A stretch of 64,000 nucleotides of DNA from Acidobacteriaceae bacterium (GCA_030041435.1 JASHNW010000089.1:1-64000); one strand, 5' to 3'; shown: positions 29,748-40,824, counted from the first letter of the stretch. The notes: a model not told the origin generated them from the sequence alone. Numbers and translations: made by a program.

Positions 29748-32700
29748 TTACGAAGACAGGATGGCGGGCAGCGACTGGCCGAGCAGGCTGGCCGGATGCG
29801 AATTGGGACGGCCGAGGAGGTAGCCCTGGGCCTCGTGGGCGCCCATGGTTTCGATGATCTGCAGCTGCTCCGAGGTCTCAATGCCTTCGAAGATGACGCG
29901 CATGTCGAGCTCGTGGGCGAGGGTGATGAGCGAGCGCACCATGGCGCGCGTTTCGGGGCGCTGCATCAGGTCCCTGACGAAGACACGGTCGATCTTCAGC
30001 GCGTCGAAACCGAGTTCCGGCAGATAACTGAGGCAGGAATAGCCGGTGCCGAAGTCGTCGATGGCGAAGCTGACGCCGATATTGCGCAGCACCTGCATGG
30101 CGTGGGCGGCGCGCTGCACGCCAATGAGCATGGCCGATTCGGTGAGCTCGATCTGCAGCAGGTGAGGATCGAGGCCGGTTCGCCGCAGCGTTTCGGTCAC
30201 CTCGTCGACGAAGGTGTCGCGGGCGAACTGGACGCTGGAGACGTTGACGGCGACCTGAACGGGCTGGCCCTGGGAAGTCTGCCACGAGACGGCCTCGGCG
30301 CAGGCGCAATCCATAATCCAGGCTCCGAGCGAAATGATCAGCCCGCTTTCCTCCGCGATGGGAATGAACGTGGAGGGAGGAATGGCGCCGAGCGTAGGGT
30401 GGTTCCAGCGGGCCAGGGCTTCGAAGCGGGTGAGGGCGCCGGTGGCCAGGTCGAACTCGGGCTGGTAGTCGACGGTAATGTCGCGGTGTTCGAGGAGGGC
30501 GCGGCGCAGCTCATTCTCGAGCATGAGGCGTTCGCGGATGGCGTGGCCGAGGCTGCTCGAGAAGAACATGGCGCGGTTTCTGCCAGCGCGTTTGGCGGCA
30601 TACATGGCGCTGTCGGCCTGCTGCAACAGGTCGGTCTCGTCGTTGGCGTGGTCGGGGAAGGTGCAGATGCCGATGCTGGCGCCGATGGTGATGTCCTGGC
30701 CGGCAATCTGAAAGGGTTCGCTGAGGGTGCGCAGCATGTCGTCGGCTGCAATCTGAGCGTCTTCGCGCCTTCCGATGCCGTTGAGGATGACGGTAAACTC
30801 GTCGCCGCCGATGCGGGCGAGGGAATCGGACTTGCGCGCGCGAGTTCGCAACCGTTCTGCGACCTCGGTCAACAGCTGGTCGCCGGCGGCGTGGCCGAAG
30901 CTGTCGTTGACCAGCTTGAAGCCATCGAGGTCGATGTAGAGCAGCGCCATGAGGGAGCCGTGACGTCTGGCGGCGGCGAGGCTCTGCGCCAGATGCTGGG
31001 ACAAATGGCGCCGATTGGGCAACCCTGTCAGTTCGTCGGTGAGAGCCTGCTGCTGCAGCCGCGCTTCGGCGTCGCGGCTGGCGCGCTGGGCGAGGCGCAG
31101 CTCGGTGAGCATGATGTTGAAGCCGACAACCAGCTGCGCGACCTCCGGCGTGCCGCGCACGGAGACCTGGGCGTCGAATTGCTGGCGGTCGGAGACCTGG
31201 TTCATGGCATGGGACAGGTCGGAGATGGCCTGGTTGGTTTCGTCGGCCTTGAGCAGAGCAAGCCTCTGCAGGCGGACGCGGCGGCGCAGCGCTCCACCCC
31301 AGACCAGCGCGGCCAGAATGGCGAGCGCAAAGGTGACGATGAGGACGAAGGCGTTGCGCAGATTCCAGAATGGGGGCGCTTTGACGAGGACGGCATCGGC
31401 GGCGGAGCGGAGCAGAAGCATGAAGCCGACGGGCTGCTGCTGGAGAAGCAGGTAAAGTTTGTCGGGGTCGACCTGGGCGGCGGAGATGCCGGTGAGCCGG
31501 ACGACGCTGCCCACCACCGGCGGCCAGTGGCCGGTGCGCGCGTCGTCGCCGCCGAGGCGGGCGGTAAAGGTATGAATGCCGGACTGCAGCAGCAGCCTCT
31601 GTCCGGAAGGGTCATCGATGGCGTCCAGCACCTTGCCTTCAACGGTAACGAGCTGCGAGTCGTAGCGGCCGAGGAGGATGTCGTCGACGGTAGCGGGCTT
31701 GGCCGGAGCAGGCACATTGCGGTGCAAAGAGCGAAAAACGGCGTCGGAAACGACGGGAGAATATCGGCCGACCAGGGTGGGATAACCCAGGGCCTGGACC
31801 AGATCGCCACGGTGGAGGCCGGTGGTATCGCCGCGCACCTGCACGCCGCCGCTGTCGTCCTGAAGATAGAGCGAACCGGGCTCGACCATGGTGACAGCGC
31901 CGGCGATCTTGACGCGGTGGCCGAAGCGGGCCTGAGGGGAATAGCGCAGCAGAGAGCCGATGGGGGTGGCAGGGAGGTCAAAGGGGTTGGCGGTGGCCGG
32001 CTCGATCACGCGAATGTCGGCGGGCGAAGCAACGTCGAGCTGATAGCCGATGAGCTGGCGGCGGGAGTTGAACACGGTGGCGAAGACGCCGCGGATGTCG
32101 ACGCGGGCATCCTCAATGCGGCGGAGGTCGGGCAGAGAGAAGCGGGGCGAAGCGGTACCGCGAACGCGGCCGAAATCGGTGTAGAGCTCAAAGCCCAGAT
32201 GCAGAGGCTGGGTTCTGTCTACGGGATGGACGATGCCCTGGATATCGACCAGCTGCGAGTCGAGCATGCCTGAAGCGGCCTGGACGGCGGTGACGGACGC
32301 GGGGGCGGGGAGAGGCGCGTGGCCATCGGCGATGAATCTGGGTGCGACGATGACGGGCGCAAAATCTCCGGCATTCGTGAACCCCACGACGGTGACCTTT
32401 TCGCCGACCTCGAGCGGGGATGCGGCGCCGGAGTACTTGATATAAATGCCGCCGGTGGAATCCTGAAGGAAGAGCTGTTTCCAGTCCGAGTCGTTATAGG
32501 TGACGACGCCGGTGACGCGGACGGGCAGGGCGAGGGCGGCCCGGGCCTGGGACAGAGCGCGGACGGAGGCGACCGTGGTTAATGCGCCGGAGGTCGTGGC
32601 GGCAGAGGCGGGGGCCTGCGCGGACGGGATGGCCACGGCCCGCGCATGGGAGAGAACGATGCGCAGGTGGTCGACGGTGGGAAATCCGCTGACTTCAACC

Positions 32701-33581
32701 AGTGAGCCGGGCGGGAGGGACTGCGCAGGCGAGACCTGGCACTCGATGGCTCCCCAGGGATCTTCGAGGAGCAGGAGGTCGGGGGCGGGCCAGGCGACCA
32801 GGCGGCCGCGCACGCGAAGACGATGGCCCGTGCGCAGCGAAGGGTCGGAGTACAGCTGTCGTATGGATACCAGCGGGGAAGTGGACGGGGCCGGCTGCCG
32901 GACGCGAATGTCACGGACGGAATTGACCCACAGACGCCGGGGAATCGCGGCCCGGGCGCCGGCGGGCAGCTGTTCGGGAACGCCGGCTACGGTTACCTCC
33001 GCATCGACGAGACGAGACAGGGCGGGGAAGGCGCCGGGCAGAACGATATCGACTTCGGGCCCCGACTGCGCGACGGTAAGGTGCGTACGGAATTGCGCGT
33101 CTGTCGTGACGGCGCGCACGACCGCGCTGGTTTCGGCGCGGGTCTGGGATCGTTCGCCGACGGGAAAATCGGCTGGTCCAATGGCAGCGGGCTGGGGCAG
33201 AGGAGCGTGTCCTCCGAGGGGAAAGAGGTGGACGTTCTTCAGCATGACGCTGTCAGGACCGAGTGAGTCATCATAGTGGGCGGTCTTGACCGCCTCAGCG
33301 CCTACAGGTTCGCCGGCATACGGGGCCGCGGCACCGTCGGGCTGGCTGAAAGCCAGGGCGCCGGTGTCATCCTGCATCCAAAAGCGGCGGCCGAGGGGAT
33401 CGACAGCTGTGACCACGCCTTCGAGGCGGACCGAGTCGCCCACGGGAAGGCTCTGCAACTGCCGGATGGTGCTGTGGGAGATGTAGAAGCGGAAGTGATA
33501 CCAGGCTGCTCCGCCGATGCCAGCCAGCAACGCCGCGATGCCTGCAGTACGAAATGTTGTGGCCGCGAATCGATTCATCAT
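29748..33581 (-). CDS. Membrane GGDEF-EAL protein with OB-like repeat sensor region
   Basis: Likely makes and/or breaks cyclic di-GMP. From the ATG at 33581 (another follows at once at 33578; longer starts are possible) it has 1277 residues. A membrane helix lies at about 12-27, a large periplasmic region at 45-730, a second helix at 743-763, then coiled/HAMP-like sequence, GGDEF (925-929, intact) and EAL (1054-1056, with DDFGTGYS, ELTESAM and KIDRVFV). The inhibitory RxxD site (RKSD) sits five residues before GGDEF. Both domains look active. The periplasmic part contains about six repeats of an OB-like pattern (GxxVxVxGxV ... LFLQDxTGGIxI ... GxxVxVxGF). No ribosome site is clear at the chosen start. 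Confidence 0.88.
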   Translation of the reverse strand: MMNRFAATTFRTAGIAALLAGIGGAAWYHFRFYISHSTIRQLQSLPVGDSVRLEGVVTAVDPLGRRFWMQDDTGALAFSQPDGAAAPYAGEPVGAEAVKTAHYDDSLGPDSVMLKNVHLFPLGGHAPLPQPAAIGPADFPVGERSQTRAETSAVVRAVTTDAQFRTHLTVAQSGPEVDIVLPGAFPALSRLVDAEVTVAGVPEQLPAGARAAIPRRLWVNSVRDIRVRQPAPSTSPLVSIRQLYSDPSLRTGHRLRVRGRLVAWPAPDLLLLEDPWGAIECQVSPAQSLPPGSLVEVSGFPTVDHLRIVLSHARAVAIPSAQAPASAATTSGALTTVASVRALSQARAALALPVRVTGVVTYNDSDWKQLFLQDSTGGIYIKYSGAASPLEVGEKVTVVGFTNAGDFAPVIVAPRFIADGHAPLPAPASVTAVQAASGMLDSQLVDIQGIVHPVDRTQPLHLGFELYTDFGRVRGTASPRFSLPDLRRIEDARVDIRGVFATVFNSRRQLIGYQLDVASPADIRVIEPATANPFDLPATPIGSLLRYSPQARFGHRVKIAGAVTMVEPGSLYLQDDSGGVQVRGDTTGLHRGDLVQALGYPTLVGRYSPVVSDAVFRSLHRNVPAPAKPATVDDILLGRYDSQLVTVEGKVLDAIDDPSGQRLLLQSGIHTFTARLGGDDARTGHWPPVVGSVVRLTGISAAQVDPDKLYLLLQQQPVGFMLLLRSAADAVLVKAPPFWNLRNAFVLIVTFALAILAALVWGGALRRRVRLQRLALLKADETNQAISDLSHAMNQVSDRQQFDAQVSVRGTPEVAQLVVGFNIMLTELRLAQRASRDAEARLQQQALTDELTGLPNRRHLSQHLAQSLAAARRHGSLMALLYIDLDGFKLVNDSFGHAAGDQLLTEVAERLRTRARKSDSLARIGGDEFTVILNGIGRREDAQIAADDMLRTLSEPFQIAGQDITIGASIGICTFPDHANDETDLLQQADSAMYAAKRAGRNRAMFFSSSLGHAIRERLMLENELRRALLEHRDITVDYQPEFDLATGALTRFEALARWNHPTLGAIPPSTFIPIAEESGLIISLGAWIMDCACAEAVSWQTSQGQPVQVAVNVSSVQFARDTFVDEVTETLRRTGLDPHLLQIELTESAMLIGVQRAAHAMQVLRNIGVSFAIDDFGTGYSCLSYLPELGFDALKIDRVFVRDLMQRPETRAMVRSLITLAHELDMRVIFEGIETSEQLQIIETMGAHEAQGYLLGRPNSHPASLLGQSLPAILSS

Positions 33582-34038
33582 TGGGGACCGCGCGGTGAGC
33601 CGCTTCAACCCCACGTTGTGTAGAGCAAACCGCCGGCAGGCGCGGCCGCGAAGCAAGGCAACCTGCCAATTCAAGAGGCCCGGAAAACTATTCGAAGGAA
33701 TATAGTTACCAACGAATACCCCAGCGTAACTACCAATCGCGCGAAAGAATATTACCAAAAAGTTGCACGCGGGTTACCTGACCCGCCGGGCTTGTGCTCT
33801 CTCATCGGCAGACGGTGCTCCGGCGTGAACTCGGCGTCCAGCGGCTGCGTGAAAAGCCAGTGCCTTCCGACTCATGTGTTGAGCATCACTTGCAATCATG
33901 CCGGCGATTGCTATGCTGGAGTCCCACTGGAGAGCGGGTGGAAGGCGAGGGAGTCTGTTCCGCGCCGCTCCGCCGGAAACCGCATCCAGCCTTCTGGTTC
34001 AACGTTCCCGGGGCTCTACGGGACGCGAGGCGATTCCC
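33582..34038. promoter_or_regulatory. Divergent intergenic region with three TACCAA repeats
   Basis: 457 bp between the GGDEF-EAL gene and the kinase gene. An AT-rich stretch carries TACCAA at 33707, 33731 and 33753, that is at 24- and 22-bp steps and so on one face of the helix. A GCGGGT/ACCCGC hairpin lies at 33768-33785. This looks like an operator array for one of the two genes. The regulator is unknown. Confidence 0.4.
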
Positions 34039-36666
34039 ATGTCGCCGCAGGTTGGCTTCGATATCGGGCAGGCCGTTTCCCACTACCGGCTCCAGCATTA
34101 TGTCGGCAGCGGCGGGATGAGCGTCATCTATAAGGCCGAGGATGTGCTGCTGGGCCGCATTGTCGCGCTCAAGTTTCTGTCCGACCGGCTCGGCCGCGAC
34201 GCGCCGGTGGTCGATCGGTTCCGGCGCGAGGCGCGGACGGCTTCGGCACTGAACCACCCCAACATCTGCACGATTTACGAGATCGGGGAGCACGAGGGAT
34301 TCCCGTTCATCGCCATGGAGTATCTGGAAGGCAGCAGCCTGCGCGAAGTCATCCGCGGGCACCCGCTGGAGACGGGGCGTCTGGTCGATTATGCGTTGCA
34401 AATCGCCAGCGGGCTGGAAGCGGCGCACAGCAAAGGCATCATCCATCGCGATCTGAAACCAGGCAACATCTTCATCACAACTACGGGCTATGCGAAGATC
34501 CTGGATTTCGGACTGGCCAAGCTCACCGCACCGCACGCCGTGGCGGCGTCGCAGTCGACCGCCACGGATCGATCCCCCGAGGATCGCCTTTCGACGGAAG
34601 GCACGGTGATGGGCACCGTGGCGTATATGTCACCGGAGCAGGCCCTGGGAAAGGAACTGGATGCCCGGACCGACCTGTTTTCATTCGGCGTGGTGCTCTA
34701 CGAGATGGCAACGGGGATTTTGCCGTTCCGTGGCGACACATCGGCCGCGGTGTTCGACGCGATTCTGCACAGCGTGCCCGCGCCTCCGGTGCGGATGAAT
34801 CCGGTATTGCCGGCGGAACTGGAAAGGATCATCGACGCGTGCCTCGAGAAGGACCGCGACATGCGCTACCAGAGCGCGACGGAGATTTGCGCGGACCTGA
34901 AGCGGCTGCAGCGGGACAGCAGCTCGTCGCACACGGCCGTTGCCGAAGCGAAGCCGCGGCCGAAGCGACGCTGGCGGGCGTGGACGGCGGCAGGCGCGGT
35001 GGCGGCACTGGCGCTGGCGGCAGCGGTGTGGCTCACCACGCCGCGGACCCTGGTAGTGACGCGCATTGAGCCGATCACGCGCGACGGGCTTGCGAAGAGC
35101 ACGCCGCTCTCCGACGGGAGCCGCGTCTACTTCTCGGAACTGTGGCAGGAGCGATGGACGATCGCGCAGCTGGCGGCGGCGGGCGGAGATGTCTCGCGCC
35201 TTGCCACGCCCTTCGCGAACCCGGTGCTGGTGGACATTGCGCCGGATCACGCCAGCCTGCTGGTGATCGAGCATCCACAGACGGGTACTCTGTCGGCCTT
35301 CTGGTCGCTGCCGCTGCCGAGCGGCACGCCGCGGCGGCTGGGCGAGATGGAGGGCCGCGATGGGGCGTGGACGCCGGACGGCACGCGGCTGCTGGTGACG
35401 CGCGGGCCGGATCTTTACATGGGGCGCGCGGACGGGTCGGAGATGCGGCGCATGCTGGAGGCGCCGGGGATTCTGTTCGACGCACGCATGTCGCCGGATG
35501 GGCGGCGCATTCGCTTCACGCGATTCCAGACCGATAACACGCTTGCGCTGTGGGAGGCGAATGCCAACGGGAGCAGGGCGCATGCGCTGCTGCCGGGCTG
35601 GCGCACGCCATCGGCGGAGTGCTGCGGTGCGTGGTCGCCGGATGGGCGCGACTACGTGTTTATCGATGCGAAGAAAGGCGATGTGTGGGATCTGCCGGAG
35701 CGGGGCGGGTGGCTGGGGCGGCGCGCGGGGCAGCCTGTGCAGCTCACGAGCGGGCCACTCGAGTTCATGGCAGTCTCGATCAGTCCGGACGGGCAGACGC
35801 TGTACGCCCCGGGCACGCAGCCTCGCGGGGAACTGGTGCGCTTCGACGCAGCGCAGCGGAAGAGCGTCCCGTATCTGGGCGGGATATCGGCGGGCGAGCT
35901 GGCGTTCAGCCGCGACGGGCGGTGGGTGGCCTATGTGAGCTATCCGCAGGACACGCTGTGGCGCTGCCGGATCGACGGCAGCGATGCGCTGCGGCTGACG
36001 ACGGATACGCGCTCCACGCTGCCCAGCTGGTCGCCGGACGGCAGCCGCATCGCGTACCTTTCCGCGGTGTGGGGCAAACCGTGGAAGGTGAACGTGGTGT
36101 CGGCGCAGGGCGGCCTGCCCCAGGAAATGGTGCCGGAGAACAAGAATGAGGCCGATCCAGGGTGGTCGCCGGACGGCACACAGCTGATCTTCGGGCGATC
36201 GTCGAACGAAGCCGACGCGGAGCCGCTGGTGATCGACACATTCGATCTACGGACGAAAACGCTGACGCAGATTCCGGGATCGGAGGGGCGCTTCAGTCCG
36301 CGGTGGTCGCCGAACGGGCGTTTTATCGCTGCACTCTCAGCGGATTCGCGCAGCATCGGCCTGTACGACGTCGAGACACGGCAGTGGACGGAATGGTACC
36401 GGGCGAGCCAGGGATCGGTGGGTTATCCAGCGTGGGCGAGCGACAGCCAGTCGCTGTATTTCGAGTCGATTATGGCAGGGCGGCCGCTGGTGTGGCGCAT
36501 TCGGATGGGGCAGCACACGGCGGAGCTGGCAGCGGATCTGGACGGCGAACACCGCTTCGGCGGGGACTGGGGGAGCTGGACCGGGATCGCTCCGGACGGC
36601 AGCGTGCTGTTCGTGCGCGACGCCAGTACGCAGGAAATCTACGCACTGAGTCTGGGCAGAAAGTGA
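34039..36666 (+). CDS. Membrane Ser/Thr protein kinase with PD40/WD40-like beta-propeller
   Basis: An 875-residue Hanks-type kinase. The glycine loop YVGSGGMSVIYKAED is near residue 22-36, the catalytic lysine is K45 (VALKFL), HRDLKPGN has catalytic D138, and DFG is at 156-158. YMSPEQ and the DARTDLFSFG segment follow. A membrane helix at about 313-333 leads to an outside C-terminal region with many SPDGxxIxY/F blades typical of TolB-like PD40 propellers. This architecture is common in acidobacteria and suggests sensing outside and phosphorylation inside; ligand and targets are unknown. I chose the ATG at 34039, just before the domain; upstream in-frame starts read unlike protein. Confidence 0.9.
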   Translation: MSPQVGFDIGQAVSHYRLQHYVGSGGMSVIYKAEDVLLGRIVALKFLSDRLGRDAPVVDRFRREARTASALNHPNICTIYEIGEHEGFPFIAMEYLEGSSLREVIRGHPLETGRLVDYALQIASGLEAAHSKGIIHRDLKPGNIFITTTGYAKILDFGLAKLTAPHAVAASQSTATDRSPEDRLSTEGTVMGTVAYMSPEQALGKELDARTDLFSFGVVLYEMATGILPFRGDTSAAVFDAILHSVPAPPVRMNPVLPAELERIIDACLEKDRDMRYQSATEICADLKRLQRDSSSSHTAVAEAKPRPKRRWRAWTAAGAVAALALAAAVWLTTPRTLVVTRIEPITRDGLAKSTPLSDGSRVYFSELWQERWTIAQLAAAGGDVSRLATPFANPVLVDIAPDHASLLVIEHPQTGTLSAFWSLPLPSGTPRRLGEMEGRDGAWTPDGTRLLVTRGPDLYMGRADGSEMRRMLEAPGILFDARMSPDGRRIRFTRFQTDNTLALWEANANGSRAHALLPGWRTPSAECCGAWSPDGRDYVFIDAKKGDVWDLPERGGWLGRRAGQPVQLTSGPLEFMAVSISPDGQTLYAPGTQPRGELVRFDAAQRKSVPYLGGISAGELAFSRDGRWVAYVSYPQDTLWRCRIDGSDALRLTTDTRSTLPSWSPDGSRIAYLSAVWGKPWKVNVVSAQGGLPQEMVPENKNEADPGWSPDGTQLIFGRSSNEADAEPLVIDTFDLRTKTLTQIPGSEGRFSPRWSPNGRFIAALSADSRSIGLYDVETRQWTEWYRASQGSVGYPAWASDSQSLYFESIMAGRPLVWRIRMGQHTAELAADLDGEHRFGGDWGSWTGIAPDGSVLFVRDASTQEIYALSLGRK

Positions 36667-36681
36667 GTTTGGGACGGTGGT

Positions 36682-36703
36682 GCAGCCCGCGCTGCCGGGC
36701 TGC
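36682..36703. terminator. Hairpin between convergent genes
   Basis: GCAGCCCG (36682) and CGGGCTGC (36696) form a perfect 8-bp stem with a 6-base loop in the 45-bp gap between the convergent kinase and TPR genes. There is no U run, so its terminator role is inferred from position. Confidence 0.5.
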
Positions 36704-36711
36704 TTGTGGGG

Positions 36712-37422
36712 CTACTTCAGGCTGGCAAGCTTCTGCGAGGCAATCTGCGCTGCCTGGGAATCCTTGTCCTGGTCTTTGATTTCAGCGTAGATGCGGCGCG
36801 CTTCCTCGGGCTGGGTCGACTCGTACATCTGAGCCATCTGCAGCTGGGCCTCGGGTTTGGAGACGGTCGTGGCGGGATGAGCGATTAGATCGCGGAACAC
36901 CTCGACAGCCTGCGAGGTGCGGTCGGTCTGCGCGTAGAGGTTCGCGAGGGCGAGCTTCGCGAGGGCGGCAAGGTCGCTGTCGTGCGAGTGCGCCGCTTTG
37001 GTGAGGTCGGCTTCGGCTTCGGACTTCTGGCCCAGGTCGAGGGCCGCCATGCCGGCGAAGTAGCGAGCCATCTCTCCGGCGCGCAGCAATCCATACTGGC
37101 TGGCGACCTGGCTGAAGATGGGTGCGGCTGCTTTAGCCCGGGCCGCGGCGCTGGGGTAGGTTGTCTGGCCCGGTTCCGCGGGCTGGTTGGGCTGGACGAC
37201 GGGAGTCTCGTAGATGTCCATCGCCTGGCCGAGCAAAACTTCGGCGGCGGATGCGCGCTTCTGGTAGACGATGAGACCCGTTACCGCGACGGCGATGGCC
37301 ACCACGACGGCGATGGACCAGCGCACCACAGAGGTGCGGTTTTGCCCAACCCAGTCGAGACCGGATGTGGTTGCGGTGATGAATCGATCCTGTTTGAGCG
37401 CGTGACGGGTCTGTGTATCCAC
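36712..37422 (-). CDS. Membrane-anchored TPR protein (YfgM-like)
   Basis: A 236-residue protein from a GTG at 37422 (AGGGA upstream). A short basic N-terminus is followed by a membrane helix (about 32-54, VRWSIAVVVAIAVAVTGLIVY) and a periplasmic helical part with TPR-like repeats, for example KSEAEADLTKAAHSHDSDLAALAKLALANLY and QAVEVFRDLI. The layout resembles YfgM/TPR_21 proteins that attach to the Sec translocon, but no Sec or bam genes are nearby, so this is only a fold-level match. A longer frame upstream starts in repeat-rich DNA and was not used. Confidence 0.75.
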   Translation of the reverse strand: MDTQTRHALKQDRFITATTSGLDWVGQNRTSVVRWSIAVVVAIAVAVTGLIVYQKRASAAEVLLGQAMDIYETPVVQPNQPAEPGQTTYPSAAARAKAAAPIFSQVASQYGLLRAGEMARYFAGMAALDLGQKSEAEADLTKAAHSHDSDLAALAKLALANLYAQTDRTSQAVEVFRDLIAHPATTVSKPEAQLQMAQMYESTQPEEARRIYAEIKDQDKDSQAAQIASQKLASLK

Positions 37423-37579
37423 CGAATTCCCTGAACGTCCTTTTTTGACGGAAGTTGCAAATGCGTAGCGTTGCGGACGCAACCGCCCCAACTGCCGGCG
37501 CATTCGCCCGCGCCGATCGACGGCGCATTCGCCTCAGATATGTTCAGTTTACCACGCGCTCTGCACGGCCCGGACTTCG

Positions 37580-37620
37580 TTTGCCTGGACTGGTTTGCCA
37601 GGACCCGGATTTGCCAGGAC
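37580..37620. repeat. Short tandem repeat, three copies of TTTGCCWGGAC
   Basis: TTTGCCTGGAC at 37580 and TTTGCCAGGAC at 37594 and 37610, at 14- and 16-bp steps, close to two heptamers each. It lies in the 232-bp gap between the DksA-like and TPR genes. No gene is seen in that gap. Confidence 0.6.
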
Positions 37621-37654
37621 TCGGATTCGCTTGTTTTGCCGCGCCGCGCAGGCG

Positions 37655-38047
37655 TCACGCTGCGCGTACCGTGCCCTCGATCGCCCCGGTTTCGATCTTT
37701 TCCTGGCACTCGATGCAGTAGGGAGTCCAGGGCAGGGCTTCCAGCCGCTTGTCGCCGATGGGATGCCCGCAGTGCAGGCATTCGCCGAAGGTCCCCTCGT
37801 GCAGACGTTCCAGGGCGAGGCGCACCAGCGAGAGCTGGCTGTGGCCCTCGGTTCCCTGGCTGAACAACATTTCTTTCTGGTAGGAGAAGACCGCCTGGTC
37901 GGCGACGTCCAGTGTGTCTTCGGCCACGGCCTGGCGGCCCTGCTCTACGGCGGTCAACATGGCGCGCTCGAGGTGCTGTTGGTGGCGGCGAAGGTGCTCC
38001 TCGAAGCGCAGAAGGCGGTGGTGGTGGCTATTGGATTGACTGGTCAC
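37655..38047 (-). CDS. DksA/TraR-family C4 zinc-finger protein
   Basis: A 130-residue protein from a GTG at 38047 with GAGGGAG upstream. The N-terminal half is a coiled coil with the DxxDxA motif (D47, D50, A52). The C-terminal C4 zinc finger uses C90, C93, C111 and C114 (CLHCG, then CIEC). DksA-type proteins bind the RNA polymerase secondary channel and alter transcription with ppGpp. The presence of the acidic motif and all four cysteines makes such a role plausible. His-rich residues at the start (SHHHRLL) are unusual. It is a lone gene with a gap on either side. Confidence 0.88.
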   Translation of the reverse strand: MTSQSNSHHHRLLRFEEHLRRHQQHLERAMLTAVEQGRQAVAEDTLDVADQAVFSYQKEMLFSQGTEGHSQLSLVRLALERLHEGTFGECLHCGHPIGDKRLEALPWTPYCIECQEKIETGAIEGTVRAA

Positions 38048-38260
38048 GACAACAAGACTCCCTCGGGGTAAATGACGATCGTCCGCCGTAACGAACAATG
38101 ATTGGACGCACAAATCGCGCCAGGATTTGTTTTTTCTTTTGTGCTTGCGGGATTTATTTTGGGGCGCGGAGTTTGAAGGGATGGGCAGGGGCCAAAGTCC
38201 GAGCCTGGCGTGAGGCGGCGAGCGCGAAAACGACGGCGAAAGTGCTACGCTGAATCTGCG

Positions 38261-38656
38261 ATGTACGAAGATTTCCATACAACCGATCGGTGGACGGGGG
38301 AAGACCTCCACTGCCGCTGGAAGGCCAATATCGTGGCCATCGCCACGCGCCATGCCGACGCCGTGGATGTTCGCTTCGATGTGAACGGACGTCCGGTCTG
38401 GATCGCTATGCCGTGCCTGGCGTGGGTGGAGCAAAAGAAGCGCACCGGGCACGTGATTACGGATACGCTTGCCGCCCAGGCCGCCGGCCGCTACCTGAAG
38501 AAGGCCATCGAGTCCGGCTACGACAACGGCCGCGAAATGTACACCATGACGATCGAAGAGGTGCTAAGCCAGGTGGACGAGGTGCTGCATGAAGCCGGCC
38601 ACACGCACAATCTGCCATATCTGGTTCCGCTCGACGACGCCCAGCCTCAGGTCTGA
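38261..38656 (+). CDS. Conserved-looking protein of unknown function
   Basis: A 131-residue acidic protein starting MYEDFHTTDRWTGEDL. It has no signal peptide or membrane helix. It seems to be a small globular alpha/beta protein: a strand-rich first half (IVAIATRHADAVDVRFDVNGRPVWIAMP) and a helical second half. I do not recognise a family. The ATG at 38261 has no strong ribosome site. Its end overlaps the next gene, on the other strand, by ten bases. Confidence 0.6.
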   Translation: MYEDFHTTDRWTGEDLHCRWKANIVAIATRHADAVDVRFDVNGRPVWIAMPCLAWVEQKKRTGHVITDTLAAQAAGRYLKKAIESGYDNGREMYTMTIEEVLSQVDEVLHEAGHTHNLPYLVPLDDAQPQV

Positions 38657-39099
38657 GGCGACTTCACCGCTTTTGCCTGACGCGCCTTCGATGCGGCGCG
38701 CAGCCCATTGCGCCGCCGCTCAAGGATGGCGGGCGCGTCCGGGACTGCCATGACCACCGCTTCGATGTGCCGGCAAAAATCCGGCTCTCCCGCGGCGGTC
38801 CGCAGTTGTTCAAGAAGCGGCTGAATCTTCGAGAACGCGCCAAAGATTTCGCCATGGGCCGCGCGAAACGCATCGCCGTCGATGGCGCCCGTTGTCACGA
38901 GCGAGGCCGCCATATCCCAATAGCCGAGCACCATTCGGAAGCTCGCGTTCCGCTCACCGCTGAGAACTGCCGTGAGCTCCTCAAAGCTCTCGGGATTGAA
39001 TTCCATCAGAAACCAGGCCCGCGCTTCGCGCAGGACCGGTTCACGGCGCAGCTCAAAGAGCTTCAGGTTCAACTGCGCGCTTTCGAAGGGCGTTGGCAT
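38647..39099 (-). CDS. Helical cytoplasmic protein of unknown function
   Basis: A 150-residue protein, nearly all predicted helix (FESAQLNLKLFELRREPVLREARAWFLMEFNP; FRMVLGYWDMAASLVTTGAIDGDAFRAAHGEIFGAFSKIQPLL), with a basic tail. No signal or membrane segments, family not recognised. ATG at 39099; a TTG twelve bases upstream is also in frame. It converges with and slightly overlaps the preceding gene. pckA is divergent on its other side. Confidence 0.65.
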   Translation of the reverse strand: MPTPFESAQLNLKLFELRREPVLREARAWFLMEFNPESFEELTAVLSGERNASFRMVLGYWDMAASLVTTGAIDGDAFRAAHGEIFGAFSKIQPLLEQLRTAAGEPDFCRHIEAVVMAVPDAPAILERRRNGLRAASKARQAKAVKSPQT

Positions 39100-39223
39100 G
39101 CGGTACCCCAATGTTCCAGCGAACCCATCTTACTGAACCGTGACCTCTTTTCTCCTTTGCAACTTTCTGTGAGGATGGGACAATAATTGGTTCCTTCCGA
39201 CCTGGTAAGGAGGCTCCCCGGTT

Positions 39224-40804
<1,581 letters not shown>

Positions 40805-40810
40805 TTGTCA

Positions 40811-40824
40811 GCGTTCAGCGATCA
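40811..40824. repeat. Two-unit remnant of the GCGWTCA heptamer
   Basis: GCGTTCA and GCGATCA directly after the pckA stop. These are the same two 7-mers that make up the tract before argD at 3664. The rest of the 182-bp gap before the VWFA gene has small hairpins only (for example AAGGCG/CGCCTT at 40875-40891). Confidence 0.6.

Noticed and set aside
29508-32273. 921-codon open frame on the plus strand
   Set aside because: Lies opposite the GGDEF-EAL gene, whose motifs are intact; composition typical of an antisense shadow.
36667-36711. Small RNA between kinase and TPR genes
   Set aside because: Only 45 bp with one hairpin; a terminator is the simpler reading.
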